Positions 11,480 to 22,306 are shown, counted from the stretch's first letter. The stretch is DNA of 64,000 nucleotides from Prorocentrum cordatum (GCA_963575745.1 CAUYUJ010019896.1:87501-151500), one strand, 5' to 3'. The notes: generated by a model from the letters alone, not told the origin. Numbers and translations are program-made.

Positions 11480-13300
11480 AGACCCCAAGATAGCCCCAAG
11501 AGGCCCCCAGGAGGCTCCCAAGAGGCCTCCAGGAGGCCCCCAAGAGCCCCCCCAGAGGCCCCTAGAGGTCCCCTCGAGGCTCCCAAGAGGCCCCCAAGAG
11601 GCCCCAAGAGGCTCCAAGAGGCCCCCCAAGACGCCCCCAAGAGGCCCCCAAGAGGCCCCCCAGACGCCCCAAGAGCTCCAAGAGGCCCTTGACAGGCCCA
11701 ACGAGGAGCCCGAACGACTCACACCAGGACGAAAGACCCCAACGACTCACGCCACGAGGAGCCCGAACGAGTCACACCACAAGGAGGTGCCCGAACGCCT
11801 CACACCAAGACGAGGCGCCCGAAAGACTCACACCACGAGGAGCCCGAACGACTCACACCAGGACGAGGGGCTCGAACGACTCCCACCGCGAGGAACTCGA
11901 ACGACTCACACACAAGGAGGGGCCCGAACGACGCACACCAGGACGAGGGGCCCGAACGACTCACACCACAGGGGGCCCCAACGACTCACATACAATGCGG
12001 GGCCCGAACCACTCGCCCCAGGACGAGGGGCCCCAACGACGAACGCCACGACGAGCCCGAACAACTTACACACAAGGAGGGGCCCGAGCGACGCACACCA
12101 GGACGAGCGGTCCGAACGACTCACACCACGAGGAGCCCGAAGACTCACACGCAAGGAGGCGCCCGAACGACTCACGCCAGGACGAGGGGCCCGAACGACT
12201 CACACCATGAGGAGCCCGAAGGACTCACACACAAGGAGGGGCCCGAACGACGCACACCACGAGGAGCCCGAACGACTCACATACAATGCGGGGCCCGAAC
12301 CACTCACCCCAGGACGAGGGGCCCCAACGACTCACACCACGAGGAGCCCGAACAACTTACACACAAGGAGGGGCCCGAGCGACGCACACCAGGACGAGCG
12401 GTCCGAACGACTCACACCACGAGGAGCCCGAACGACTCACACGCAAGGAGGCGCCCGAACGACTCACACCAGGACGAGGGGCCCGAACGACTCACACCAT
12501 GAGGAGCCCGAAGGACTCACACACCAGGAGGGGCCCGAACGACGCACACCAGGACCAGGGCTCCGAACGACTCACACTACGAGGAACCCGAGCGACTCAC
12601 ACACACTGAGGGGCCCGAGGGACCCACACAAGGAAGGACGAGGCCCCCAAGACGCCCCCAAGAGGCCCCCAGAGGCCCCCCAGAGGCCCCCAAGAGGCTT
12701 CCAAGAAGCCCCAAGACGCCTCTCGAGGCCCCCCCGAGGCGCCCAAGAGACCACAAAGAGCCCCCCAAGGAGCCCCGAGAGCTTCCAAGAGGCCCCCAAG
12801 GCGCCCACGAGGAGGCCTAACGACTCACCCCAGGACGAGAGGCCCCAGCGACTCACACCACGAGGAGCCCGAACAACTCACACACAAGGAGGGGCCCGAC
12901 GGACTCACACCAGGACGAGGGGCCCGAACGACGCACACCACGAGGAGCCCGAACGCCGCACACACAAGGAGAGGCCCGAACGACTCACACCAGGACGAGG
13001 GGCCCGAACGATTCACATAATGAGAAGCCCGAACGACTCACACACAAGGAAGGGCCCGACCGACGCACACCAGGACCAGGGACCCGAACGAATCACACAC
13101 AGTGAGAGGCCCGAGGCGCTCACATAAGGAAGGACGAGGCCCCCAAGAGGCTCCCAAGACGCCCCCATAGGCTCCCAAAAGGCCCCCAAGAGGCCCCCAA
13201 GAAGCCCCAAGACGCCGCAAGAGGCCCCCAAGAGGCCCCCAATAGGCGCCCAAGAGTCCTCCACGAGGCCTCCAGAGCCTCCAGGACGCCCCCAAGAGGC
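11480..13300. repeat. Composite minisatellite block inside interruption 1
   Basis: Order: AAGAGGCCCCC units (11480-11695), CGAACGACTCAC units (11700-12640), AAGAGGCCCCC (12640-12825), CGAACGACTCAC (12830-13125), AAGAGGCCCCC (13130-13300). The alternation suggests that a two-part module was itself duplicated. Long open frames here are made only of repeat units. Confidence 0.92.
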
Positions 13301-13302
13301 CC

Positions 13303-13434
13303 GCACGAACGAAACACTGCACTGCTGCATTTCGAGAATAAACCCGACCACAGGCCTCGAAAGCCTGCAAGACCCCTCTAAACCCAGACACAAACCCGAG
13401 TCCTGCAGTGCAGCGAGCACAACTTGCACGGGTG
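13303..13434. repeat. 132-bp dispersed repeat, copy 2
   Basis: Pairs with 11218-11349. It lies about 90 bp inside the donor edge of interruption 1, so the two copies bracket the minisatellite core. Confidence 0.9.
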
Positions 13435-13523
13435 TGCAAAAACGTGACGCTGCAGGAAAAGATGTCGTTTTCTTGGTTTTCCGTGTCCTGGTTTATCTTT
13501 GTCCTGGTCTCCGGGGGCCTGAC

Positions 13524-16500
13524 CTTCACCTGCGTTCTGGCTTCCGGCTTGCCGAGCGGGACGTCGATCAGGTTGCCGTACGGGGCCTCCAGGTAATAGA
13601 CCAACATCGTACTCCACGCGGTGCAGCACGCCGCGCACTTCAGCCACGTCACGTCGTTATCCACAATGTATCGACTCACGTGGCCGTAGTAATGGTCGTT
13701 AGCTAAACTCATGGGGATGGCCCCGCCGTCGAAGAACTAAGATGCCGCTTCGTGATCCCTGAGTTTACCTGTGCAGTCGCGGCATACTGGCACCTCGCAT
13801 TGCGGGCACAGTTTTCTACAGAACGGCGGCGTCTCCCAATCCACCGGATGCCTGTCGGGACACGCAAGACATCTGACGTCCTCAGTACATCCGAACAATT
13901 TCCCTGCTCTTCCTTCGAAGGTAAACTGGACGGCCCACCGAGACACGTGGCGCTCTTGGCTATCCAAACAGGTGCTCAAGGGTTCACTTAACAGCTTTTG
14001 TCCTCTCCACGGGTGCGCCTTGCTTGTCCCCACGTCCCGATCCACATACCGCTTCTGCCATAGATCGAACCCGCAATTATTAAGCAGCGTCCCAGGGAAT
14101 TGCTTTTCAACATCCTGAAAAGCAGCCTCCTTCCAATATCTCATCTCGACGTTGCCGGAAACGAAGGACATGGAACTCGACGCCAGATCTACTTGCGGGT
14201 GCCCTGCGCAGGTCGTGCGAAGTTGGCCGCATATGAAACAGGCCAGACATCTCGTCGTCTCGTCGTTGTACCGCAGAGCGAGCAGGTTCAGGGCTCGCCG
14301 AGTTGTCGACAGACCCAGCATTGGCCACCGCTCCCGTTCGGCTACAGCCATGGCCCCGTATACGTAGTCCAAATTCGTCATCCAAGGAATGCCGTTGTTA
14401 CAAATCTCACGTATCATACTCGCATGCGTGCGATCCATGGCGCCCCCATCAATATGATACAGGAAAACAGCTCGGTCAATTGTGTGAAAACGGCAAGACC
14501 CGCTCTGGGTGTCTTGGAAGGGACACGAGTGCAACGGCAACTTCACTCCATTTTCCAGGTCGGCCACTGTCAAGCTAGCGCCGTCAGCTCTCAGCGGCAA
14601 CCTGGGCCGTTCTCGCATGAGTTTACGTAGTTCTCGGCAGCGGCCATCAATCACATCCATTTCTACGGGCACTCCGCCCACCTGCTCAGCATGAGCTCGA
14701 ACTGCAAAATATTGCTCCTCCACGCCGTCGCCCCCTTCGCTTGCAGACTCCTCGCCAGCACCTTCGCTTGACTCTGGAGCCAAGCCTTGGTCTTTGTCAG
14801 TTGCCTCGACCGCCAGCGCTCCTGCCTTGCCTGGGAGCTGGAACCCCAAGGAATCGAGCATGTCCGTGACGCACTGACCTCCATCCCTCGCGGCGACAGC
14901 TGGCATTGCCGAGGCTGCGCCCTGGCTTGCCGCAGCATTCGCGTGACCGTCGCACAAAGCGTCACATCCACTATGAGTCTCGAAAGCCTGCTTCAGTTGC
15001 AATCCAGTGCTTCCGCCAATGCCGCGCCGCCCAGCGCGCACCCCAGACGGCGGCGGCGGCAGCGGAGCGCACTCGTTACTCTGACCCTGCTGCTCTCGCT
15101 TGACCTCTTCCCTTGTCCTGGATCGCTTGGCCACGGCACTCCCATCATCCTGCCGCGTCGCTTGCCCCGACGCTCTATCGTTCCCGTCTCCACCGTTCCT
15201 CTCTTCGGCGGGGGGCCCTGCCGGAGCTCTGTCACTCTGGGTTCTCGGGCGCTTCGCCTCTCTGTGCCCATCATCTCCAGTGGAGCCATCGCCGCCCGGG
15301 CTTCTCCCCCGCTCAGGCAATTGCTCCTGCGGGCAAACTCGCAACCGCTCGAAGTGTGTTCGGACGGCACCCTGTCCGCCGTCATCTCGAAGGGACGTGG
15401 CCACCACTGGAAGGCTCGGGTCTCCGACGTGTGAACGCGCGTACGTCAACTCGTGCGTCGCAGAGCAGTGCACGAAAATGACTACATTCTGCCTCTTGCA
15501 GCGCGCCAGCGCAAGCAGTTCGATGTCGCTGAGATAATAATCTGCGCACGTAGTCATGGCTTCCAGATAGGCAGGATAGACGGCATTGAAGAAATTTGCG
15601 GGCAGCCCGGCAGATTGGTAGTTCCACTCCCTGGCCTTGTCCACAGACTCTGCGAAAGCCGTTATAGGTTCCAGATCGACGCCGCCGTCGAAATCGAGGC
15701 CGTCAACCACGTCGTGGATCTTACTGAAGAACAAATCGAATGAGTTCTGGAGGCATGCATCTTCAACGACACTTCTGTGCCACTCTCGAGCGCCAGCGGT
15801 TCCCGCGAACAGGGCCTCGTACTTGCTCAGGCGGCGTCCTCCACAAAACTCATCCGATGCTTCTGCCGTGTACTTATCCAACAAGCCCAGGGATGCATCA
15901 AAGGCATTATGAAGACATCCTGAAAATCTCCGACGCAGAGAGAACCAAACTCTTGCATGATCCTTGTTTTCCGCTCCCTGTGCAGTTCGAACTTTTGCAG
16001 TTCTTCCCGGCATGCCTCAACGCAACGCTGAGCAACGTCGAAATAGGATTCCAGCAGGCAGTGCCACACGTGCTGACCTTCGTTGTCTCCCGATTGCAGC
16101 GGGGCACCGAAGGGGTCCGACTGCTTCGCAAAAGGTTGGATCAAATCCCAGAGTGCCCATTCCATGTCGCCCAGCAGCTCCACGGACGACAGCCTCGATT
16201 TGAAAATGTCAGGGGTGGGGCCGACTGTGTCCCGGAGAAAAGCGCGAGCGTCACGCTTCACCAGCTCGCTCCTCTCCCATTCGCCCGACACAGAATGAAT
16301 GGCGCACTCGCCGTCTCCAGCTGTGGGCATCGTCTCCATCATCATCCCCTGCAAGTCTCGCGCCGCCCGAGGCAACGGCGCGTGAATTTTACGTAGGTCC
16401 ACGACTGGCATCTCCGTGAACTCTGCCGCACGCCCCTCAGCTGCTGTGAAGACCAGCGTCCGTGCGGAGCTAAACTCACTGCACCAGTGATACGCGGAGC

Positions 16501-16573
16501 TCACAGAAGAGCCAGAAGCAGTTGGATGGGCACTCGTCCAGAATGACTTGAGCCAACTAGACTTGTACCACAA
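13524..16573 (-). pseudogene. Helitron block 1: OTU protease plus Cys-rich/DUF6570-like region
   Basis: First 1 kb: an OTU deubiquitinase-like fold. The catalytic motif TAGDGECAIHS puts Cys at 16304-16306, and the C-terminal HFERL motif with the likely catalytic His lies near 15354-15356. A charged, low-complexity linker follows (about 15300-14700), then a Cys-rich region ending CPQCEVPVCRDC. The text then runs IPMSLANDHYYG, a region like DUF6570 that usually precedes the Helitron N region. Breaks: the frame changes near 15915, inside the OTU fold; and an in-frame TAG at 13737-13739 separates two parts that are otherwise in the same frame. The best in-frame splice donor at the end is AAG|GTCAGG at 13524/13523. 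Reading starts from a TTG at 16573; the true start is not resolved. Confidence 0.85.
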
Positions 16574-16689
16574 TGTCTACGGAACACCGCTGGGGAATCG
16601 TAATGCCGTCTACCCTCTGATGGCACAACCCATGTGGACCCTAACCGTTGTCAGACTCCCTTGTGGAGCCGAGTCCCTTGTCTCGACTC

Positions 16690-17925
16690 CCAGGACAAAG
16701 AACGACTCACACCAGGGCGAGGGGCTCGAACGACTTCCACCAAGAGGAGCCTGAACGACTCACACACAAGGAGGGGCCCGAACGATTCGCACGAGGACGA
16801 GGGGCCCGAACGACTCGCACCACGAGGAGCCCGAACGACTCACACAGAACGAGGGGCCCGAACTACTCACACCAGGACGGGGGGCCCGAACGACTCACAC
16901 CACGAGGAGCCCGAACGACACACACACAAGAAGGAGCCCGAACGACTCACACCAGGACGAGGGGCCCGAACGACTCACACACGAGGAGCCCGAACGACTC
17001 ACACACAAGGAGGGGCCCGAACGATTCACGCGAGGACGAGGGGCCCGAACGACTCACATCACGAGGAGCCCGAACGACTCACACACAAGGTGGGGCCCGA
17101 ACTACTCACACCTGGACGAGGGGCCCGAACGACTCACACCACGAGGAGCCCGAACGACTCACACACAGGGAGGAGCCGAACGACTCACACCAGGACGAGG
17201 GCCCGAACGACTCACACCACGAGGAGCCCGAACGGCCCGAGCGACTCACACCAGGACGAGGGGCCCCAACGACTCACACCTCGAAGAGCCCGAAAGACTC
17301 ACACTCAAGGAGGCGCCCGAACGACTCGCACCAGGACGGGGGGCCCGAACGACTCACACCACGAGGGGCCCGAACGACTCACCCACAAGGAGGGGCCCGA
17401 ACCACTAACACCAGGACGAGGGGCCCGAACGACTCACACCACGAGAAGCCCGAACGACGCACACACAAGGAGGAGCCCGAACGACTCACACCTCCAACGA
17501 GCCCGAAAGACGCACACACAAGGAAGGGCCCGAACGACTCACACCAGGACGCGAGGCCCGAACGACTCACACCACGAGGAGCCCGAACGACTCACCCACA
17601 AGGAGTGGCCCGAACCACTCACACCAGGACGGACGGGCCCGAACGACTCACGCCACGAGGAGCCCGAACGACTCACACACAAGGAGGGTCCCGAACCACT
17701 CACTCCAGGACGACGGGCCCGAACGACTCACACCACGAGGAGCCCGAACGACTCACGCACAAGGAGGGGCCCGAACGATTCACACCAGGACGAAGGGCCC
17801 GAACGACTCACACCACGAGGAGCCCGAACGACTCACACACAAGGAGAAGCCCGAACGACTCACTCCAAGAGGAACGAAGGGCCCAAACGACTCACACCAC
17901 GAGGAGCCGGAGCGATTCACCTATC
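16690..17925. repeat. 1.2-kb CGAACGACTCAC array with 80-bp higher order
   Basis: The most regular array of the family. Three subunits of about 28, 25 and 27 bp repeat in order for about 15 rounds. Both plus-strand frames of about 435 codons are periodic and not genes. The array sits directly upstream (5') of the OTU exon. Confidence 0.93.
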
Positions 17926-17929
17926 TGCG

Positions 17930-18390
17930 ACGCACTGACAACCGAACTCCTGCATTAGCTCTGTCTTGCGCTCCCTGTGCAGTTCGAATTTGTCTAGTTC
18001 TTACCCGCATGCCTCCACTCAGCACAGAGCAACGTAGACATGATATTGACGAAGGCGAGCCATCCAGGGCACTGCAGGGGGGAGGGCTCGGGCCAGCAGC
18101 TCGGTTGGCATCATTCTCATTAGTGGATCGACTGGCATCTCCGTGAACTCTGCCACAGGCCCTCAAGTGTTGGGAAGCAGAGCGTCCGTGCGGATCTAAA
18201 CTCACTGCAGAAGAGCGTCCGTGCGGAGCTAACTTGACTTGCCCCACAATGGCTACGGAAAACCGCTTGGGAATCGTCACGCCTTCGACCCTCTGATGGC
18301 AAAACCCTTGTGGGCCCTAGCCTTTGTCACACTCCCTTGTGGACCCGAGTCCCTTGTCTCGACTCCCAGGACAAAGCAATAGTAACATCT
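17930..18390 (-). pseudogene. Decayed partial copy of the OTU exon and its upstream flank
   Basis: 17930-18055 matches 15925-16050; 18130-18230 matches 16405-16480; 18230-18378 matches 16560-16690, including the shared ACTCCCAGGACAAAG. The middle of the OTU exon, with the catalytic Cys, is deleted. Protein text such as RTAQGA and SVRRR resembles RTAQGA and SLRRR of the main copy. Order and orientation equal the main copy, so this looks like an old tandem duplication of exon plus array. Confidence 0.8.
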
Positions 18391-18560
18391 TCAGAGCCTA
18401 CACGACCAGTAAACCCGATAGGAACCCGAAAAAAACAAGGAAAACCAGGCACCAGCAAAGGCGATATCGGAGGAACCAGCAAAGGCGATACCCGACAAAG
18501 GAACCAGGACCCAGCCGGGGCAGTGCAGAGAGGGGGCCTCGGGCCAGCAGCTCGGTTGGC

Positions 18561-19333
18561 ACGTATGGTTCTCTCTTTTTGCATCTGGCTGGGTTGTTCT
18601 GGGGATTTTCTGTGGTTCTCGTGAGTTTTCTGTGAGTCGTTCGGGGGGTTTTCTGTGAGTCGTTCGGGCCGCTCGTTTTCTGGGGAGGTTTTTGTGAGTC
18701 GTTCGGGCCGTTCGTTTGTTTTTGCATGCGTCTGGGGATTTTCTGTGAGTCGTTCGGGCCGCTCGTCCTGGTGTGGCGTGACCCGTTCGGGCCTCTCGTC
18801 CTGGTGTGAGTCGTTCGGGCCCCTCCTTGTGTGTGAGTCGTTCGGGCTCCTCGTGGTGTGAGTCGTTCGGGCCCGTCGTCCTGGAGTGAGTCGTTCGGGC
18901 CCCTCCTTGTGTGTGAGTCGTTCGGGCTCCTCGTGGCGTGAGTCGTTCGGGCCCCTCGTCCTGGTGTGAGTGGTTCGGGCCTCTCCTTGTGTGTGCGGCG
19001 TTCGGGCTCCTCGTGTTGTGCGTCGTTCGGGCCCCTCGTCCTGGTGTGAGTCCGTCGGGCCCCTCCTTGTGTGTGAGTCGTTCGGGCTCCTCGTGGTGTG
19101 AGTCCTTCGGGCCCCTCGTCCTGGGGTGAGTCGTTCGGGCTCCTCCTTGTGTGTGAGTCGTTCGGGCTCCTCGTGGTGTGAGTCGTTCGGGCCCCTCGTC
19201 CTGGTGTGAGTCGTTCGGGCCCCTCCTTGTGTGTGAGTCGTTCGGGCTCCTCGTGGTGTGGGTCGTTCGGGCCCCTCGTCCTGGTGTGAGTCGTTCGGGA
19301 CCCAGACATATGCAAAAAGAGAGAACTATACGT
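18561..19333. repeat. Fold-back element holding an inverted CGAACGACTCAC array
   Basis: The left end (18561-18584) and right end (19310-19333) are inverted copies matching at 23 of 24 bases, around GTTCTCTCTTTTTGCAT; weaker matching extends about 10 bp inward. Between them lies the same minisatellite family as at 16690-17925, but as the reverse complement (GTGAGTCGTTCGGGCCC). Open frames in this block are repeat frames. Confidence 0.87.
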
Positions 19334-19860
19334 CTCAAATTCGACAGCATTTCCCCCTTTGTATACACTGACAAAAAGACAACCCCCAAGGAAACCCTGC
19401 AGAACCCAACTACGCGCGTGCGCTCCAAACGCCCGATTGAAGCCACTGGCTCCCCCTTTAACCATCTCGTCTACCCCATGCGCCTCTTGTCCACCGGCAC
19501 GGCACGGTGGCGGGGTGGGCCGGAGGCCATTAGGATACTCCCAAGGGTGGTGGGCGGAGACGCCAAAGGCTTCGAAAACCGCGAGGGGGGGGAGGATAAG
19601 GGAGAAGAAAAGGACGGAGAGGGAGGGCTCGGAGGCCCTTGGAGGGGGGGTGTGCCCATCCGAGGGAACGGTGCACCCCCCCCTCCCCGTCATGAAAACG
19701 AGGCACCAGCCGTGGCAACGACCCCCCCCCTATCCCCCCCCGCGACCTGAGTAGACCACCCAGGCCAGCGGGGGACGTCATAGGGGGCGGGGGTTCTGAC
19801 TTCGATGAAAGAAGAAGGAGGAAAGCGGGGGGAAGGATCAGGCAGACGAAAGCCCTTTTA
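19334..19860. other. Intergenic, no gene seen
   Basis: GC-rich sequence with several C or G runs of 7-10. Open frames overlap on both strands without a recognisable domain. Two imperfect GCCCTTTT.GGCTTT segments lie at about 19850-19905, just before the next gene. Confidence 0.5.
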
Positions 19861-19875
19861 GGCTTTACCCGGCGT

Positions 19876-21303
19876 GTGGACATGCCCTTTTTGGCTTTTG
19901 CGGGGGCTAACCCGCGCGGTCGCCCGCAGGCGACAGGGCGCCCAGGCCCTCTCCGCGCGCGCGCAGGCGCGTGGCAAGCTACATGCGCACGATCGACCGT
20001 GGAATCGAATGGAACCGTCTGCGCTCATCCGGCTCGGAACGGGTCGAATTGTTTGCTCAAGGGTCGTGCCGCCTGCCAATTTCCAGATGCAGTAGAGACT
20101 CCGCATGTCATTCTCGCAGTTCGTGGTGCATGGTTACCGCGTGTCGAGGCTGACGTCATCCACAGTGCATTGCCTGGCAAGCACTTGTTGAAGTTTTGGG
20201 TGGCAGTACGTGCCGAGGAGGAGGTTGTCATTCCTGTTTCTTGTGGCAACGACCGAGCGTCGCCATATCGTCGTCGCCCAGCAGACATTGCGGATTGTCT
20301 ACCGCCACATCTAGTTCGTGCAATCAAATTGAACGCCGTGAGAGCCATAGAGTTCGCGGAGGATGGCCTCGCGCAGAAGTTCGCTCACTTTGCCAAGAGG
20401 CCGGGGCAGGATGGCTACGGTGAGTTGAACTGCATGAGGAAACTCGTCGCACAGTTAGGTACGAAAGAGCCTCCCCCTCCCGAGCGGCCCAGCACTTCCT
20501 GGAAAGCTTGCGGTGACACGGTTTTCGCGCCCGCAGATATCGTGGCTCGGGGGTGCAGTGGCGCCCGATTGGTGAAGTTCGCCGTGCACATGTCCGTGGA
20601 CTGTTGTGGCTTGGGGCCCAGCAACGTCGCTCGCAAGACCAGGTTCAACTTCGAGTCCGAGATCGTGCCGGCCTTGCTGCATGCTGCGAAGGGCAAGTTG
20701 CTTTGCGAATTGCGGACGGGGTCTCTTCGCAACGAAGATGTGGTGCGTCTGAAGGTTTGCGACGACAATCTCGGTAGTGCTACCATCGTGTGCAACATGC
20801 ACACGTACACTGACAGGGATGCTAGTTGGCGCGTAGATTCCGACGGCGACTTCGCAACTGACAAGCATCGCATGTTGTGGATGATAAGTACGCGCGTATT
20901 GTCCCACATGGGCATCCAGGATAATGCGCTTAGCGCAGGCTGTCGAGCCATTCGCATTGCTAGCCCGCACGTTAGCCCAGATATTCTGGACACCGCCTAT
21001 CGGGGCGGAGCGATTCATGTCGTAACGGCTGCGCCGAAGAAAGATTACGCTACTCGCATCACTCTGGAGCCAGAGGTGGCTGAAGAGGGAGAGTATCTCG
21101 GCGTTCTCCTGGAATGGGTTGGCAATCGACTATACCAGCACGATGCTCTTGGCCGCAGCGCTACTGTGGAGAATATACTCTGGACCAGCCCTTTGGGCGT
21201 GAGTGGTTTAGAGAGCTCTCTCTGTTCTCAACCGCCCTTTGGGCGTGAGGGGGCAGCGCTCATTGAAGCTCCCCTCTTCTTTGATCGATCTCCTCCAAGA
21301 TGA
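19876..21303 (+). CDS. Unrecognised protein, probably one internal exon at about 20087-21198
   Basis: A 475-codon open frame, of which the part from PDAVETPHVILAVRGAWLP to ENILWTSPLG is non-repetitive, mixed in composition and free of low complexity, as expected of real coding. I recognise no domain. An acceptor-like TTTCCAG precedes the convincing part at about 20086, and GGGC|GTGAGT at 21199 is a good donor. The donor block CCCTTTGGGCGTGAG is repeated 46 bp downstream. The N-terminal 70 codons are Arg/Ala-rich and may be non-coding; GTG at 19876 and ATG at 19882 are the nominal starts. The AAGAGGCCCCC and CGAACGACTCAC arrays begin 100 bp after the donor, as in the Helitron interruptions. 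No further exon is visible. Confidence 0.6.
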   Translation: MDMPFLAFAGANPRGRPQATGRPGPLRARAGAWQATCARSTVESNGTVCAHPARNGSNCLLKGRAACQFPDAVETPHVILAVRGAWLPRVEADVIHSALPGKHLLKFWVAVRAEEEVVIPVSCGNDRASPYRRRPADIADCLPPHLVRAIKLNAVRAIEFAEDGLAQKFAHFAKRPGQDGYGELNCMRKLVAQLGTKEPPPPERPSTSWKACGDTVFAPADIVARGCSGARLVKFAVHMSVDCCGLGPSNVARKTRFNFESEIVPALLHAAKGKLLCELRTGSLRNEDVVRLKVCDDNLGSATIVCNMHTYTDRDASWRVDSDGDFATDKHRMLWMISTRVLSHMGIQDNALSAGCRAIRIASPHVSPDILDTAYRGGAIHVVTAAPKKDYATRITLEPEVAEEGEYLGVLLEWVGNRLYQHDALGRSATVENILWTSPLGVSGLESSLCSQPPFGREGAALIEAPLFFDRSPPR

Positions 21304-22045
21304 CCCCAAGAAGCGCCCAGGAGGCACCAAGAGGCCCCATGATGGCCCCAAGAGGCCCCCAGGAGGCCCCCAAGAGGCCTCCAAGAGGCCCCCAGGATGC
21401 CCCCGAGAGGCCCCCAATAGGCCCCAAGAGGCTCCCCCGAGGCACCCAAGACGTTCCTGGAAGCCCCTGGGGCCGCCAAGAGGCCCCCGCGACGCCCCAA
21501 ACGGCTTCCAAGAGGCTCCCAAGAGGCCCGAAGAGGCTCCCCCAAGGCACCCAAGACGCTCCTAGAAGCCCCTGGGGCCGCCAAGACGCCCCCAAGATGC
21601 TCCAAAAGGGGACGGGGTGCCCGAACGCCTCACGCCGCGAAGAGCCCGATCGACTCACACCAGGACGAGGGGCCCGAACGATTCACACCACGAAGAGCCC
21701 GAACGACTCACACCAGAAAGAGGGGCCCGAACGACTCACACCAGGACGGGGCGCCCGAACGACTCGCACCACGAGGGGCCCAAACGACTCACACCACGAC
21801 GAAGGCCCCGAACGACTCACACCACGAGGAGCCCGAACGAGTCACACCAGGAGGAGGGGCCCGAACGACTCACACCAGGACGAGGGGCCCGAACAACTCA
21901 CACCACGAGAAGCCCGAACGACTCACACGAGGACGAAGAGCCCGAACGACTCACACCACGAAGAGCCCGAACGACTCACACCAGGAAGAAGGGCCCGAAT
22001 GACTCACACCAGGACGAGAAACCCCAAACGATTCAAATCACGAGG
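21300..22045. repeat. AAGAGGCCCCC array then CGAACGACTCAC array
   Basis: 21300-21605 is the 11-bp family with an internal repeat of about 120 bp (two GCCCCTGGGGCCGCCAAGA blocks). 21608-22045 is the 25-28-bp family. Frames are periodic. Confidence 0.9.
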
Positions 22046-22300
22046 AGCGCTTTCTCTCCCTCCTCTTCCGCCTCGCCCTTCTCCCGCTCCCCCCACAAGG
22101 AGGATTCGCAAGGAGGCGGGAGGAAGGAGGGACAGGGGAGATATACGGAGCCCAGCGGACACACGCCTGAAAAACACAACTGTCGACATGCTTCGCGAGA
22201 GCTGCTGCTGTGAGATGGGCTGGTGGGGATACGCGAAGCGTCAAGAATTATGTTGAACTTCTTGCAGCCACACTGTGTTTGGTAGGATTTTGTACTGAAC
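22046..22300. other. Unique stretch, no gene seen
   Basis: A CT-rich then GA-rich segment, then sequence of lower GC around 22200-22290. Nothing recognisable. Confidence 0.5.
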
Positions 22301-22306
22301 GCGCGC

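Larger units (their letters stand above)
11140..13523 (-). other. Helitron interruption 1 (likely intron), 2384 bp of minisatellites
   Basis: On the minus strand the edges read GTGAAG|GTCAGG and GAGAAG|GGCAAT: an in-frame GT-AG pair with AAGG repeated at both edges. Joining them gives TQVK then GNLFSFSMPW, and GN.FSF.MPW is the expected Helitron text. The interior is almost all CGAACGACTCAC and AAGAGGCCCCC arrays, plus two copies of a 132-bp repeat, one towards each end. The splice pair is inference; that the segment interrupts the protein is seen directly. Confidence 0.7.
2283..16573 (-). mobile_element. Decayed OTU-Helitron (rolling-circle transposon)
   Basis: Minus-strand blocks together spell a Helitron protein in the expected order: OTU cysteine protease, Cys-rich and DUF6570-like region, Helitron N-terminal region, HUH Rep with two tyrosines, PIF1-type superfamily 1 helicase, Cys/His-rich C-terminus. 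The family's role is to nick and copy one strand (Rep) and unwind it (helicase); an OTU domain is an accessory found in many Helitron proteins. The coding is broken by a frameshift near 15915, a TAG at 13737-13739, a frameshift near 10380, a 26-bp duplication at 2687-2729 and a TGA at 2604-2606. Larger segments interrupt it at 11140-13523, 9104-10022, 6930-7135 and 4793-5540. I could not place the outer ends (5' TC, 3' hairpin plus CTRR), so the limits given are coding limits. Confidence 0.88.

Noticed and set aside
11700-13125. Frames of 170-450 codons with ERLTPRGARTTHT-like repeats
   Set aside because: Translation of the CGAACGACTCAC minisatellite; equally open on the other strand and in other arrays (16690-17925, 18605-19310, 21608-22045).
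16690-17925. CRISPR-like regular repeats
   Set aside because: Spacers are not unique: the units between the shared cores belong to three recurring types, and the context is eukaryotic.
19850-19905. Possible relic of the dinoflagellate spliced leader (GCC.TTTTTGGCT)
   Set aside because: Too short and the diagnostic CTCAAG end is missing; two imperfect copies could be chance in this composition.
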